A stretch of 64,000 bases of DNA from Choristoneura fumiferana (GCF_025370935.1 NC_133473.1:8376659-8440658), one strand, 5' to 3'; counted from the stretch's first letter, positions 10,313-23,806 are shown. The notes: generated by a model not told the origin, from the sequence alone. Numbers and translations: made by a program.

Positions 10313-11565
10313 CAGAGGCGAAAATAGCCTGCTGAAATATTGGGTAAGAATTTAAACGCGCTCTGTATACGTATGTTTTGCTGTCAAAACGGCTCTAACG
10401 ATTGCGATTAAATTCTCTACGTGGTTTTTTGGGGAATAAATAGTACCTACATCAATAAGCCTAGAACTATGCAAATTACTGGCTGAGTACTGGTTTAAAC
10501 GGACAAGTTTGCGAATCCGCTAAGTAATACGAAACTAGCAATTTTATTGTTGTTCCGGCCAAGGGGAATATAGTGTTTTTTCAAAATTATAAAACTGAAT
10601 AAACAAACAAATAAAAATGTACTTGCTTTCAAGTAAATTTGAATTAGTAACATAGTTAGGTACTTATGCGTTTTTAAAGCTAGGAACGATGTATTTAATT
10701 AACCAAAAATATATTTATTCAGTCGTCTGTAAATTGAGTGTATGAATGATGAATAAATAGAAAATTTGTTAAAGGTAACAGATCGTTATTATAATATTGC
10801 TACATATTATACTTATCTACCAAAAATACAAACCTAACCCCTATTGAACATATTATTATAGTTTCGTGTATCAGTTTTAAAGTAAAAAAAAAGTTATGTT
10901 AATCTATTATACAGCTGTAACGGAAGATGCAAGTAGTAGTTAATTACGAGCTCTACATTTTGAGATAAAAATCTTATTAAAAAAAAAGGAGTAGAGTTAA
11001 TTGTTCTTTCCATGTAACTACCCTTCATAAATAATTGCAACAAAACAATTCGCTGACTTTTTTATCAATGACATTTGCAAAGAGTATTTTTCTAGCTAAA
11101 ACATCTAATGTTATTGCAGTCACAGATAAAAACGTTGTCGTACTATTTTATTTTTAGCTTGGTGTGCCACGGACGGCGGAATGGACATGTCGAAGCTATA
11201 AGGGTTCCTTGTAGGGCTATGGGACCCTAACAACTGTGGAGGAGAGGTATAGTCATTCCTTTTTATGATGAAAATCGCCGCTAATCGACTAAGCGCCGGT
11301 CTGTTAGCACCCAGTGCGCACTCATAACGCTAGAGTAAGCAACAGACCATCAACAGACATAATTATCTGTCTCATTATGATACAATGTTTATACTTAAGA
11401 ATGCGTTTTATGCTTTAGAGTCCATTCGGAAAGCGTTCAAGTAGCACGGTACATATAAAATGAGCGATTTTTTATTCACATTTATAAACGCGAGCGCATG
11501 CCAATTAAATACCAGGTTATTCAGATTACGATAAAAATGTTTTTTTTTTTTTTTTAAGAATATGA
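10313..11565. other. No gene; one small repeat fragment
   Basis: AT-rich unique DNA. At about 11165-11229 there is a short piece of the GGTTCCGTA repeat family (cgaagctataagggttcc, gggctatgggaccctaa), matching the right end of the copy at 55150-55513. A poly-T run lies near 11540-11555. Confidence 0.55.
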
Positions 11566-11579
11566 TGAAGTAAGCGTCA

Positions 11580-11823
11580 TCATCATCATCATCAGCCAGA
11601 AGACGTCCACTGCTCAACAAAGGCCTCCCCCTCCTAACGCCACAATGAACGACAACTCGCCACTTGCATCCACCGGTTGCCCGCAATCCTCGAGATGTCG
11701 TCAGTCCACCTAGTGGGAGGCCTGCTCACGCTTCGTCTTCCGGTTCGCGGTCACCACTCGAGAACTTTTCTCCTCCAACGGTTATCTGCTCTTCAAGGGA
11801 TGGTGCCCGCCCATTTCCACTAT
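11580..11823 (-). mobile_element. RTE-like LINE 3' end, minus, 14-bp TSD
   Basis: A perfect direct repeat TGAAGTAAGCGTCA flanks the insert (11566-11579 and 11824-11837). At the left edge is the tail complement tcatcatcatcatcagcc, followed by the complement of the reverse-transcriptase C-terminus (tccactgctcaacaaaggcc, ccactt gcatccaccgg). It is close in sequence to the plus-strand insertion at 2303-2500. 5'-truncated. Confidence 0.85.
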
Positions 11824-11984
11824 TGAAGTAAGCGTCAGTCAGGCGTCTTTATTTAAATTCTTCCGGAATATTTAAGCAGAATGAACCCAATCGTCATTTG
11901 ATTAAACACCCCACAGTAAGTAAATGTGTTTAGGATTTTTTAAATGTCGCTAACAAATATTTCCAAATATTCAAAGCTTATCTG

Positions 11985-12552
11985 TACAAGGTGTTAATTA
12001 AATAACTGAAAACCTCAGACACCCCAAATTTTTATTTTTTATTTTAAGTCAGTTGATTGCATTTATTTTTGAATACCACCATTATTTTGGAAGATATTCG
12101 TGTGTTTTGCTTAGTCAGTAATTCTAGTTCATTTCTAACTCTCGATTATAATTTCGCCTCTACTTTGAAAAAATCTCGTATCTAAAATCAATATGTCAAC
12201 AAAATTGAACCTTGACGTAATGTAAGGTCCACTCAGAAAAATTATCTACTTTGAGATACGAGTTTTTTTTAAAGTAGTGACGATTTGTACTTGTTAGTTT
12301 CGCTTTGACGTTTTTCGAATAAAATCACACCTTGACAGCAAAACGGCCAGTATTCAATTATCGAAATAGTATGCAACTTCGCTAAAATATTTAATTAGCG
12401 CATGTTGCAGTCGTAACTTTTAGACTGGGCGCAATAAAAAAAGGATTTTAAAACGCAAAAACAGCCTAATTTAAAACATAGTGTAATCGATTCTACTCTC
12501 GATTCTGAGCATAGTACTTTCTGGTTTTCAGTTATTAAATTAACATCTTGTA
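11985..12552. mobile_element. 568-bp non-autonomous DNA transposon with ~29-bp TIRs
   Basis: Left TIR: TACAAGGTGTTAATTAAATA followed by ACTGAAAACC. The right end is the inverted counterpart (GGTTTTCAGTTATTAAATTA then ACATCTTGTA). The interior has no long open frame and contains a second inverted pair (tttgaaaaaatctcgtatct near 12165 and gagatacgagttttttttaa near 12255), so the element can fold on itself. Bounded by TA. A terminal fragment is at 8586-8637. Mariner-type origin is only an inference. Confidence 0.72.
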
Positions 12553-13063
12553 TATCGTGCTATTGGATTAGCGAGAATCACGACTACATTATTTTTTATA
12601 ATTTTACACAATTTTATAAATATTTTATTACAAGTTTTATACCTACTTACTTTATTTTAGGGTAAGCCCTGCACTAGCAAACTTAGGATCAGGATCTTAA
12701 ATTTGCATTATTGTGGCCTTTTTACGAGCCTTGAATACATGTCCTATGCTACCAATTACGTAGTTTGCATTTTACACCTACACAGACAGTTATAAAAAGT
12801 TCCTCCTATTATTATGTCTGGCGAGTATTCCAATTGCAATCAGCTGATCGTAATAATCGTAACAGTTACAAGAGGTCTGATAGGTAAACCGGGAGGCGTC
12901 GCGCATCGCCGCCCACGCCTGTCTGATGCAGCGGAGTGCATCTAGTGGTGCTAGTTTAATAACCTTTGCTATGTTTCCTACTACGAGTAATAGCTATATC
13001 ATTCAAAAATAATATATTCTTCTGATTTGTGTAGTAAAAAATCCTTTCTCTGAAATATTGATA
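12553..13063. other. No gene or repeat recognised
   Basis: About 0.5 kb of unique sequence with one short GC-richer patch (near 12890-12950, cgccgcccacgcctgtctg). Nothing further supported. Confidence 0.5.
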
Positions 13064-13560
13064 TAAACCGGCCAAGAGCATGTCGGATACGCCCAAAATA
13101 TTCCGTAGCCATTACGAAAAAATTAAGTTATATTCGTATTTTATACGGAATCTACAAAGTTATATTTTATACCTTAGGCTGCTATTTACTCTTAAACTAC
13201 TAATAATTCTCAAGCAAACTTACCCGTTATAGTTTTCCCTGTAAGTTTGATATACCTACTTACTACCTACTATCTATTATCCTGAATTTTTTCAAATTTT
13301 TCCACCCACCGGTTTAGATTTTAGAGGGGGGGACGCCCGATTTTAATAAAAATGTGCACTTTAAAGTTTAATATTTCGCAAACAAATCAATGAATCGAAA
13401 AATCGTCTTAGCAAACCCCTAATGGTTTTAAAATTCTATCCAACGATACCCCACACACTATAGGTTTGGATGAGAAAAAAAAATCACCCCCACTTTACGT
13501 CTATGGTCTATATTACTTTACGTTATTGTACCATTTTGTCGGCATAGTTTATATATGGCA
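13064..13560. repeat. 'AAACCGGCCAAGAG' dispersed repeat, right-truncated
   Basis: Begins aaaccggccaagagcatg and shares long runs with 55150-55513: ccgtagccattacgaaaaa, taccttaggctgctatttac, tcttaaactactaataattc, ttttgtcggcatagttta. The copy here retains an interior (tttagaggggggg, tgaatcgaaaaatcgtctta) that is deleted from the 55 kb copy, but lacks the ...ggaaccctaaaa right end. High-copy lepidopteran family; superfamily not determined. Confidence 0.75.
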
Positions 13561-13740
13561 TAGTTTATGTTTATAATAATAATACTATTTATTTCAAAAC
13601 TCAAGGCTTCATATTAATAAGACACCCACTACCACTTGCCACTTGCCACTAGCCACTTGTATGATGAATACAAAGGTATGTGCATGTGTCAGGGATGTAC
13701 TATGCATGTCAATCCATATGATTATGTTTTCCTTTGTTGG

Positions 13741-13925
13741 TACAGTCACCAGCACCAATATCTGACACAATAAAGCTTGCATAAATATCTGATACGACTC
13801 TATTTCTAGGGCCTGCTAGATATTTTTGCATGCTCCGCTGTGGCAGTACGCAATTTTCTTAGTTTAGGATAAGGTCAATTGGTGTAAATGATTCCGTTAC
13901 AATTATTTATTTTATTTATACGTAA
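13741..13925. mobile_element. Fragments: TACAGTC-type end, then SINE tail
   Basis: Starts gtacagtcaccagcaccaat with repeats of an atctgacac word, like other TACAGTC MITE ends. Near 13850-13920 a SINE tail is recognisable (taggataaggtcaattggtg followed by TTTA-rich sequence), matching 1705-1966. Both are truncated. Confidence 0.5.
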
Positions 13926-13954
13926 GCTTATAGTGGCAAACATAATTAGTGATG

Positions 13955-14150
13955 GGTAGAACTTGGTTGAACCAAAGTTGAGCTCGAAGAATATATAAGT
14001 TGAAGTGGCAATGGGTGGGCCACGTCGCTCGGAGTACAGATACTCGTAACCGTTGGGGGTGAAACGTGAAAGATCCTCGACCTTGAGGCGAGTGCCGGTC
14101 ACAATTACTTCCAGGTGGACTGACGACATCGCGAGTGACAAAAATGTGGG
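13955..14150 (+). mobile_element. Decayed RTE-like LINE reverse-transcriptase fragment
   Basis: The plus strand reads LKWQWVGHVARSTDTRNRWG, the conserved K-W-x-W-x-G-H-V-A-R stretch of RTE-type reverse transcriptases. Shifted relics follow (aggcgagtgccggtc; aggtggactgacgacatcg) that correspond to the RPPTRWTDDI region. The frame is broken, so it is a relic. It overlaps an incidental minus-strand open frame. Confidence 0.72.
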
Positions 14151-14512
14151 AAGACCAATAAGTACTCAGTACATCATTGAGAAATCCAGTACAAATGAAG
14201 TGCTGGCGGAGTCTTTACTTTTAAAGAAATGGTGCGCATACCTATCAAAAATGATACGCGTTTCTTGTTAAGTTTTGAGGAACGGCACGGGTGCACTTGG
14301 CACCATAGGTACTTATACTTACCGTGTTTATAGCTAACGGTCATATTAGGTACAGTCTAGCCCAACTTCAAGCCGTGTCTTATCGCTAACATCAAGGGGG
14401 CCCGATGAAACAAACGATAACATTCACGGTTTTTACTTAGCCAGAGTTCTTAGTAATTTATGATAGCCAAACGATTTTTTCGTAGCTTTTTTTTTCTACT
14501 TAAAATGCTACG

Positions 14513-14531
14513 AGTGCTACGACGTAGCACT
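14513..14531. repeat. Perfect 19-bp palindrome AGTGCTACG-A-CGTAGCACT
   Basis: A nine-base inverted repeat around one central base, in a block with further CGTAGC words (tcgtagc near 14480, ttcgtagcag near 14539). Similar clustering (tcgtagcaactgctacg, gccgtagcac) appears at 39525-39575. Probably the centre of a decayed inverted-repeat element. No function is implied. Confidence 0.6.
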
Positions 14532-17500
14532 TCTAGATTCGTAGCAGCCTCTTTTTAGCGGTAGGTATTCATACATGGCAACACTTACAAAACCTGGGCC
14601 AATAGAGAAAGGATAAAGAATAACGTCGATACTTTTTTATCTTCCGGTATGATATCACTGTGTGTGAGTGTGATGGAACGAAGAGAGAGAGCGTTAATGT
14701 GGGTGAGATGTCATGTGAGATAACATGAGCTATGTCAAATTCTATTTCGCTCGGGTTATATCGCGAGACTTTGCTACAAATTCTCGGAAAACAGCAAAAC
14801 TGCCATATCGGTTTGTAAGTATAAGAACTGCTGTGCTGCTAGGTTAAATATTGGCCGATATCAGTTTACAACTGCATTTTTATGTACCTAAATCGGATAT
14901 AAAGATATAATAATACAGGCGAAAGGTAAATAAGCAAGCAACTGTTTAAAATAGGTTAGTATCCTGGGTAAAGAAAAAACATAATTAGTTAGTCTGTCAG
15001 TTAGGTTATATATTTTTTTCATAAATAAATTAAAAAATGACGAAAATAAAGAATTTCAAAGTTCACAAGTGGCCGTGACGCCACTTCTTAGTAAAACGTG
15101 TACCAAGGCGTACCGAATTTTCCTTTTTTTTATTGATAAAAGTTAAAATCAATACGTGTCCAATATGTTTTGGTAGTCAAACTTACGGACTAATTATATT
15201 ATTCATTTAGGAATTTAACCTATTGAGAATAAGTACGAAAACGTTTAAAAATCACTGCATGAATAGATCGAGTAGGTTATCGAGTAGGTATGTTAATCAC
15301 TTTAAACAGCTTGGCTATTAATTACTTAAGTAGTTTTACGTGTATTCGTAAGCCTGTTTGGTAATTAAGTGTGAAATTGTTTTAATGATTTGCAGATTTA
15401 ACAAAATAAACTGAACTATAAACTTAACATGGTGCAAATAATAACTTGGATTAGATTAGATTTTTTAGAAAAATATGGCTCTGTCCATTGGAGGACAATT
15501 TTGCCAGTGTCTAGTAGGTTTTGCTGTTGTACGGTAAAAAAAAAGCAAAAAAAAGCAAAAAAACAAATACTAACTTAAATATTACTATAATAATAACCAA
15601 ATGATAATGGCAGATGGGTCAATCAACTTATTAGTGTAGCTTGTTGCCATGGCAACGTCTCCTGAGTTACGGGTCAGAATAAAAATACTAAAAAGTTGAT
15701 TGACACAGATACATACATAACTAAAGATCGCGCCGATAATACTTCAAGAGTATAGAAAAAAAAATCGTGTCGATATTATGCGTGTTATTATTATTTAAAA
15801 CATAAACGATTGTTTTTGTTCTCAATTAGCTATAAGTAAATTGATTGCACTCAGCGATTGACATACATGACGACTTGTCTTACTGCAAATAAAATTAAAG
15901 AGTAAAGAAAATATTTTCTATTCAAAACCAAGGTAGACCTATCAAACTTGAAATTAATCATTACACTATACTTAGCTGTAAGTATTATTCCATTCATTAT
16001 TTAATACATTCATCAACCAGCAGCAAAATATACCTATAGTATTTTGTTTAACCTAATTAAGTCCGACATGAAATATTCGTAAAATGTAAAACAAAGTCAA
16101 ATTATATCGAGTAAATAAAAAGAAAACCTAGGACATAATTAGGACAAAATGTCACTGAGGCAATCAAATCTTAAGAACACCATACACAGGTACACATATA
16201 TGTTTCCCGTGCGTTAGTAAAACCGTTGATATCCCATCCCATTTCAAAATTCAACGGTTTTCCGTTGACACGTAAAATACACTACACATCCTGCGGATTG
16301 CCGGCGGTCTGCCCGGTATTGAGTAGGTACTTTATGGGCAAATTAAGCTGTTGGGACTAGCGATAGCGGCGTGCGTTGACCTGGTGAATGTTTACTGTCC
16401 TTGTCGGCGCGGCGCGGGCGCAGGCGGCATCCGGAGTGACGTCAGGCGGAGGTGCCGATGGGTTTCAGCGTGGAGGCCCCGCGCCGTCGCCGAAGCGTTT
16501 GGTACTCGTTTGTTCGGTACGCTCCGTTTAAGTTTGGTATAGGGTCGGGACCGCTTTAAATCATGCGTTATCTGAAGGCCATATGGAAACTACGCGAAAA
16601 ACTGTATAAGAACGAATGAAAACGAAGAGAAGTAGAAGATAGACGCTGTGTTGTACTGCAATTGGGAACTATCAGTTTAAGTCTCACTCTTAATTAATGA
16701 ATATTCATTCGATAGGAAGGAAAATACTAAGTCTACTCCTGTTTTAAGGCTTAACTAACGAAGTTAATGAAGCACAGCGTCAAAGCTCGCTGATAGGTAC
16801 TAGGTGAGTCTCGACGAGCATCGCATATTTTGACGCCGTTACTTTTGCTCGAAAATCGTCTTTTTCAAATGAGCTTGATGCACTGTGAATTGATCACTCT
16901 ATTTAATTTTGCCTGGAATTACTAATCCTAACATTATATGTATATGAAGCAACTAAGTAGTAGATATTATGTACGAGTATGAGCTGAGAAAAACAACAAT
17001 GTTAAAAGTATGATTATTAAACATTTCACTTAATAAACATTTGGGCACTTAAATGATATCTCGAGGATTCCAATAAAGTGAATAGGTATATTAAATACAT
17101 ACAATGTAAACGCATGTTTGTTGCTATAAACAGTAAAGGGAATGCTCCTTGCGCTTACAAATCAGCAGGTTTGCCGTTTATCTTTACTGCCCGACCGGGA
17201 ACACGTTTATGTAAGCCTATCAGCGAATACAGATACGTCACGATAGTCCAAGTATTGGGAGGTAATTAAAATTCTCTCACATGAAGTGATAATGAGGTCA
17301 GTGACCGAGTGCCGCATGGCAACCACTCCCGACTGCTGGAACCATACAAAACGCTCAAAAGAAAGCCGCCTCCATTCCCAATCACAATAATGGTTACGTG
17401 AGCGCGATGCCGTATTGTATGTATACTCGTACCTACGTCATTCCTCACTGATTCGATTAGGTACGCAGAATAAAAACGAGCAAGTCGCATCACACACTCC

Positions 17501-19276
17501 GCCTACGCCATTTTACTGCCACTAAATTCAAAACCTTGGAATGTTATTGAATTAGAGTACCTACTCACGGCCAAGCTATTATATAAATTGTTATAAGAAC
17601 GTTAACACTCATTTTTGGTTCTAAATAAAACTGCCAAGATTTTAAAATAACGAAAAGTTATATACTTACTAAAGAATAATCGGTTTCGAAGATTTGATTC
17701 AATCAGCGCTTGTTTATGTCAATGATGTAACTCTTTAAACTGTTAAAGGGACGTTGCGTGTTAGCGAAATGGAGGGCTGAGGAGTAATGTCCTGTGGGAA
17801 TGTATAGAGTGCATCTGTTTTCGTCTGGAGTTACGTTGTTGTTAGGTGGCAATTTCAGCTATAACCTATATGGGAAGGGCAAGTGGCTTGAGTAGCGCTC
17901 GGGAATGCCTGGGGTGCTCAAATGAAGCTAAACTTGGACTGAAGGAGAGATTAAAGCAATCTGATGGCGTGCACAGCGAGTGCAGCGAGTGCAGAGCGCG
18001 GACGGGCGCGGCCGCATACTTGAGCTCGGCTGCGCAGCGCGGGCCACTCGGTGGCTCACACACTTTTTGCCGAGCGGCCGGCGGCGAAGGTCGGTCGAGG
18101 CAAGCCACGAGCTATCTAGAATTCCAACCGCTATGAATGAATAGTCGCTCGACTAGTCCTCGGTCGCGCATACTAAGTAACTTCAGATTAATTTGACAAC
18201 AAACATTTAAAAGTTGGCAAAAACCGGAATGGCGGCCGGCACCCGCCCCGTGGGAAACATCGACCGAAACGTTTGTCTCCGGCCGATGATTGTCCGCCGA
18301 TATAATTGATGTTGCGTCTCATGTTCGCGTTTATATCGCGCTTTTGTAGCGTGATGTGAGATGTGAGGCCAACTTCGTGAGCTTTTTTGAACACGACGCC
18401 ATTTTGGGTAAGGCTTGTTTGGGCACGCAATTGCTGTAGGGACCTTCTGCAAAGGACATGAAAGATAAACGATTAACTGTCGCTTTTATCAAGTCCTGCA
18501 TAGAGCTCATATGCGGACGTCGAGATGAGTAAAGGATTAAGTTATCTTTATTACTTCAATTTGTTTAGCTTAATTTAATCTGTCTGGTCAAGTTTCTCTA
18601 CACTTCACAGGGTAATCTCAGTAACAAGTAGTTAAAACACTTTTTGTGGTCTATCTAATTATTTTTACTAGTTTAAACGCTGCTAAATTGTCCTATAATA
18701 TGCATATTGGTTTGAAAGTTGTTGCTGGTATCGTATCGCAGATCTCAATACAAAAACTGATGCGTACCAATGTTGTAAAATAAGTCGATCGTGTTTCGTT
18801 GTTTCACCTACTTGTAAAGAGCTACGGATTTATAATTATGTAGAACTGTGGGATGGAAGCCACAACAAAAGACGCAGGAGCAGCGGTCACGCCTTGAAAA
18901 AGGCGTGCGGTTTCGGGGCAACAATTACCATTGTAATTACATATATGCCTAACTAAATTGTATATGCAATACAAAAACCTGGTAAGCAACACTCCACATA
19001 AGTATATTGCGCTGAACTGTTGCGGTCGTTTCATCGCTTTATAAGGAAAACAACGGTGGCAGTTACAAGACGATAATAAAGCATAAGTACGGACTCTAAA
19101 CAAGTCTCTTGTTGTACGAGAAGAAACTCTGAAATTATACATTATATAAACAAAATGGATTAGGCACTTACGTAGATATATATGTATAATATCGAAACAG
19201 CTTGAATAATTGATTGATACACAAGCATTACTTTGCGGAGGTTCTATCAATATACTAACAATTAGATAATGTGAAA

Positions 19277-19297
19277 GCATATATATATATATATAGA
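19277..19297. repeat. (AT)n microsatellite
   Basis: Uninterrupted run of about ten AT dinucleotides. Simple repeat, likely polymorphic. Confidence 0.9.
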
Positions 19298-22200
19298 TGT
19301 TTTGTGCTTATGATAGCGGAGTAGCATGGCAAATGGTTGTAGTTAATTAAAATAGCTTGACATTACATTTGTTCAGTTAGTAAAAGCTAGGTTTTCAAAT
19401 ATAAAAGACCGGTTACACTACACACTTTCATAGTTTAGAGAGAAATAAAGCTATTTATATTATTCTATTAAGAAAGAACTGAAGTACCTAGGTATATTGG
19501 TAGTGATGCCATCGCTCGAGCAAAGTATAAATCAATCGGCAACAAAGAGACCAGAGTTTATTTTCAACACAAATTTTAACGCATAAACATATTGGCTAAT
19601 GTAGGATTATCTAAAAAAAATCATAACAAGCCGGCTAAATGTACAACACGTGATAAAGTTCAATGTATTATGTGTGTAATAAGCATCGAAAAGCATGAAA
19701 CATCGAAATGAGGAGTCCATATGCCAGGTTTCAGAGATACTGTTTCAATACAGATCTGTTAGATACAGAAAACGCGCGATTTAAAGGAAAAGTAGAGCAG
19801 AAATAAAATTGAAATAATAGAAAAGGTAAGATTTCGGTAATTCTCCCGGATTTTGTAATCCGACTAATAACGCTTTGCTACTTCCCCACAAAACATAGCG
19901 ACTCTTTAATTAAGGCTGAGTGCACAAATCTGGAGAATGTCAAAAATTCCTGTAGATAAAATAATTTAATCATTAGAAATGAAAGTGTATGCTAGACACT
20001 GTTCAGATAAACTTAATTTATTTTACGAGTCTTTTTTAACATGTTTCAATGTAAAAATCTCATAACGCACACCTAGGTAGGTCAAAAGAGCCCAACTCAA
20101 AATAATACACAATTTTAATTTAGATTCTGTGTATGTTTAGGCCCGAATTAAAAGGCTGTTTTATTATGAGTTGATACCCTTTAAATCTAGATATGCAATA
20201 AAATAATACAATTATATTATTAAAATTTTCTTAAATCGATTCCAATCTTGTTCGCTATCCAAATGGCTGTCGAATGCGGCAAATGTCTGTCACATGGTAA
20301 CCCGGTCTGTGTACATTTACGCAGATGATGGCTATATGGCCCTGAACCCGGAGGATTACGTTTATCACGCCTAGGTACTTACCGCCCGCCTAGTTACTTC
20401 GGCAGATGCTTTTAGCAAAGCGATGTTGATAACACTATGCCGGCACTGTGCGGTTGTTAGATTCGTACGTGCTCATTTGCTGACAGTTTATATGTATGTC
20501 GTATTCTTATTTAAGCAAGTAAATCTTTAAGCAGTAAGCAAAATTATAACATCTGTAATTGTGAATTTTGGGAAGGAAGACGCTTATACTAAAGCACAGA
20601 TAGTTATGAAGCAGTTTTTATAGTTTTAATGACACTCAGCGATTTGATGTTTTTATGAATATTTATTTATTTATTTAATCTTGTCATTCTATGGGATTAT
20701 TATATAGTTGACTGCCTTCATTGGAAATTAAACGGGAAGGAAGCTCAGTTTGTTGATGATGACTAACGTTACTAAAAGTAGCTGAACTAGAAAAGAAAAG
20801 TAGTTGTATGTACAACTGATGGACACAATTCAATCAAATATTCACTTATTTATTTTAGTTATCGACACGCATATATATAACACACATACCATTTATACAA
20901 GACTAATACCGTTGCATACCAAATTAATAATGCCAGTGACTTTTGGTTTAATCGTCGGTTCACAGCCAGTATCATTCCACGAGCTAGGCCGGGGTGAGTT
21001 AGCGCCTCTTCTCAAATGAGGCGCACCAACATCCATAAAACCAGTTCGAATCGGTTCGTCGAACAATAAAAGTGGCCTCTATTTTGGGAACGGAGGCGTC
21101 GCGTCCTCATGGGGCCCCTCGGCGCGCCACCCCGGTGGACCCCAGCAGCCAGCAACGCCGAGTCTTACGGTTTCCCATTTCCCATTCAAAACTCCATTAG
21201 CCATGCCGGCACCTGCATGCTTGCCTATGGAAATACATTCGACCAACTTGTCCCAGACGGTCTAGTAATCAAATTCAAAGATCCAAAAATTTCATAAATA
21301 TTTAGATACCTGTGAATCTGAGAAAACTACGAAATAACTCACGCGCATAATTTTTATTCACCGTGCTCAACTTACGTCACATGCCGACATGGTATATTTG
21401 ACGAAGTATGCCAAGTGCAGCGAACGTAATATCCATAACCAAGACGGGCGGCTATTACCTACCTACGTTATATATGTCGTCCGTAAGTGATGCAGCACAA
21501 AATAATGGGCTGTAGAAGATTCGACGTCGGCCGGGTGATAATATTCCTATACATTGCGGTTGCGGTCGTTTATTTCTCTTATTATAAAAGTTTTGTTTAA
21601 CACCGCCAGTACCGTCGGACTTTGTTAATTTAGGTAGGTGTTTTACAACGATAAGATTATTTAAATTCGTACCAATCAAATGTTTTAAAATAACCGCTGA
21701 TTGCATCCTTATCGCTATCCTTGCTCATGTAAATACGATTTCGCGCAATTCCACGAAATGTGAAGCATAGTCAGGCAATGAATCGCTGATCATGAACTGA
21801 GGAATGGCCTCCAGGGTCGGAATGGTCATTACTTATGTTAGATGTTACGTATAACGTTATAGTTTTCTAAATAAAGCTTTATTCATGCGGCGGCGGGCAC
21901 GCAGGCAGGGCTGCGCGGTGCCAATGACTCGCAGGCTCGCCTTGACTCGACGGTAGATAGAATTCGTGGGCCCCATCGCGTTGCTCATCACTCGTATACT
22001 CTTTTTTCAAAGCTTCGCACGTTAGCGCTTTTATCGAGCACCAGATATATTCACGGACACCATAATCGTATAAAGCATTTACATCACCTTGACATTTCAA
22101 GTTAATTTCATTCCGTGGTGGTGATTAATTGAACTCGTCTTGACTGCTTTACTTTTATCGTGAGATCATGGTATTCATGGGACATCCTGCGTCAGGCATG

Positions 22201-23507
22201 CGTACTATGCGTGAAATTAATGCCTTGGCAGGCTGCCCATTAGTGGCGACCATGTCAGTTACCAAAAGCAGGTGCACAAGTATTATAAGTAATCGTAGGT
22301 ATGGGTCGCCACCATTAGACACTGTTAATAATTTGGCTTCAACTTTGGTACTAAATTGAGTATATCGAGTATCACATTAGTTGTTTAGGTCGGCCGAAAT
22401 ACTGGCTTATCAATGTCGGTCGAATGCTCCGCGGGCGTTCATGGGGGCGTTATCGGAATACAAATATGTATTACACTTTATAACGACACATGCGACATTT
22501 TTTAATAAAAAGGTATAATCGTTAGTACGCTCATAAGCCTTTCTGATCGTCGACCCCGCAACCGTCGCACAGGTTCCAAATATTATCGACCCGAAGTATT
22601 ATTATCGAAGGATTGTAAGCAAATGTAAGCTCGGTTTACTGGCCAAGTGGCCATGCAGTGCGGACGGCCAATGAATGCTCGCAAAAAGTTATCGCAATGA
22701 TCGAGAGAATGCTTAAAGGTAATTAATTAAGAGCTATTAATTGTTGATTCTCCTTAACCATTCAGTATGTTTCATTTGTTGCATATGCTGCCAACTCTAA
22801 GTGAACTTTTTCCCAAGGATACGAGCTTTTATTTACGATATGGATACTCATGTTGACATTACTGTGATGGCTACTAATAATAGACTCGTACAGTACAGTA
22901 AATACCGGCACATTTCGCGATGACAAATATGGAGCGTGTGAGCACCAATGTTGAACTTGTTTCTTACGTTGAGGATTTTGATTGTATCTACTTCGTCAAA
23001 GACTTTAGTGACATATGTTATGTACCTACGTATGTGTTACCGATGATTCAAACGTTGCCTTGCTTGAGGACATTTAGTGGAGTGGCTACATACTTAAGCA
23101 TTTAGTCATTCGCGTCATCGTTTGAAACAAAACAATTGTTTCCAAGTAGTAATTATTTTGATTGCGAAACTCGATAGATCCTAATATGGCTAATTCCAAG
23201 TTTATTGACCGAAAATGGTCGAGTTAGAGGACTGTATCCTGTGGGGTGCGCGGGAGTGGAGGCGCGGCGGTCACTTCGCACGCCCCTGCAATGAGTTTTA
23301 ATTGAGTCGGCCGGAGGAAGTCGCTACGGTCAACTGATAGGGTGTCAGTCTATTCCAAAGATCATTTACGTTACGACTGAATCTAATTTACTATTTCAAT
23401 TTTGGTTGATTCATTTCAATTCGGTAGGTTAGGTTAAGTTAGGATGGTCCTTTATATTTTTTATCGATAGTAGACTTATTATAATTTAGCTCACTCCTGT
23501 AAATAAA

Positions 23508-23806
23508 TTCTTTTTTTCACTTGCCGTTTTTTTGTAAAAATAAATTGAAACTTTATTTCGGCAAACCACACGTTTCGTGAGATTAATAGGTTTTGCGCCT
23601 TGGTCTGATTGATTTTGAAAAAGAGGTCGTATTGACAGCTGTCAGTTGTCAAATGCCGCCATTTAATGACACATACGTACATATACAAGCGTATGTACGT
23701 ACGGCGACATTTGAGAACTGTCAGCCTAATAATCTCACGAAACGTGTGGTTTGCCGAAATAAAGTTTCAATTTATTTTTACAAAACAACTGAAAGTGAAA
23801 AAAAAT
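23508..23806. mobile_element. Foldback MITE with perfect 55-bp arms
   Basis: The arms 23531-23585 and 23730-23784 are exact inverted repeats of 55 bp (aaataaattgaaactttatt, cggcaaaccacacgtttcgt). The loop contains a second, imperfect inverted pair (ctgtcagttgtcaaatgccg near 23638; cggcgacatttgagaactg near 23702). A-rich/T-rich edges lie outside the arms. Perfect pairing of this length means little divergence since insertion. No coding content; the small open frames here are by-products of the arms. Confidence 0.85.

Larger units (their letters stand above)
14151..23507. other. 9.4 kb largely unique, no recognisable gene
   Basis: No exon could be supported. GC-rich patches occur at about 16375-16510, 17985-18090, 18225-18300 and 21105-21150 within AT-rich DNA. 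The longest open frame (152 codons, 18822-19280, minus) is Cys- and Tyr-rich without any motif I know and lacks codon structure of a protein family, so I leave it uncalled. Smaller frames at 17866, 18207, 21109 and 22168 are treated the same way. A perfect odd palindrome is at 14513-14531 and an AT microsatellite at about 19277-19297. Confidence 0.6.
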
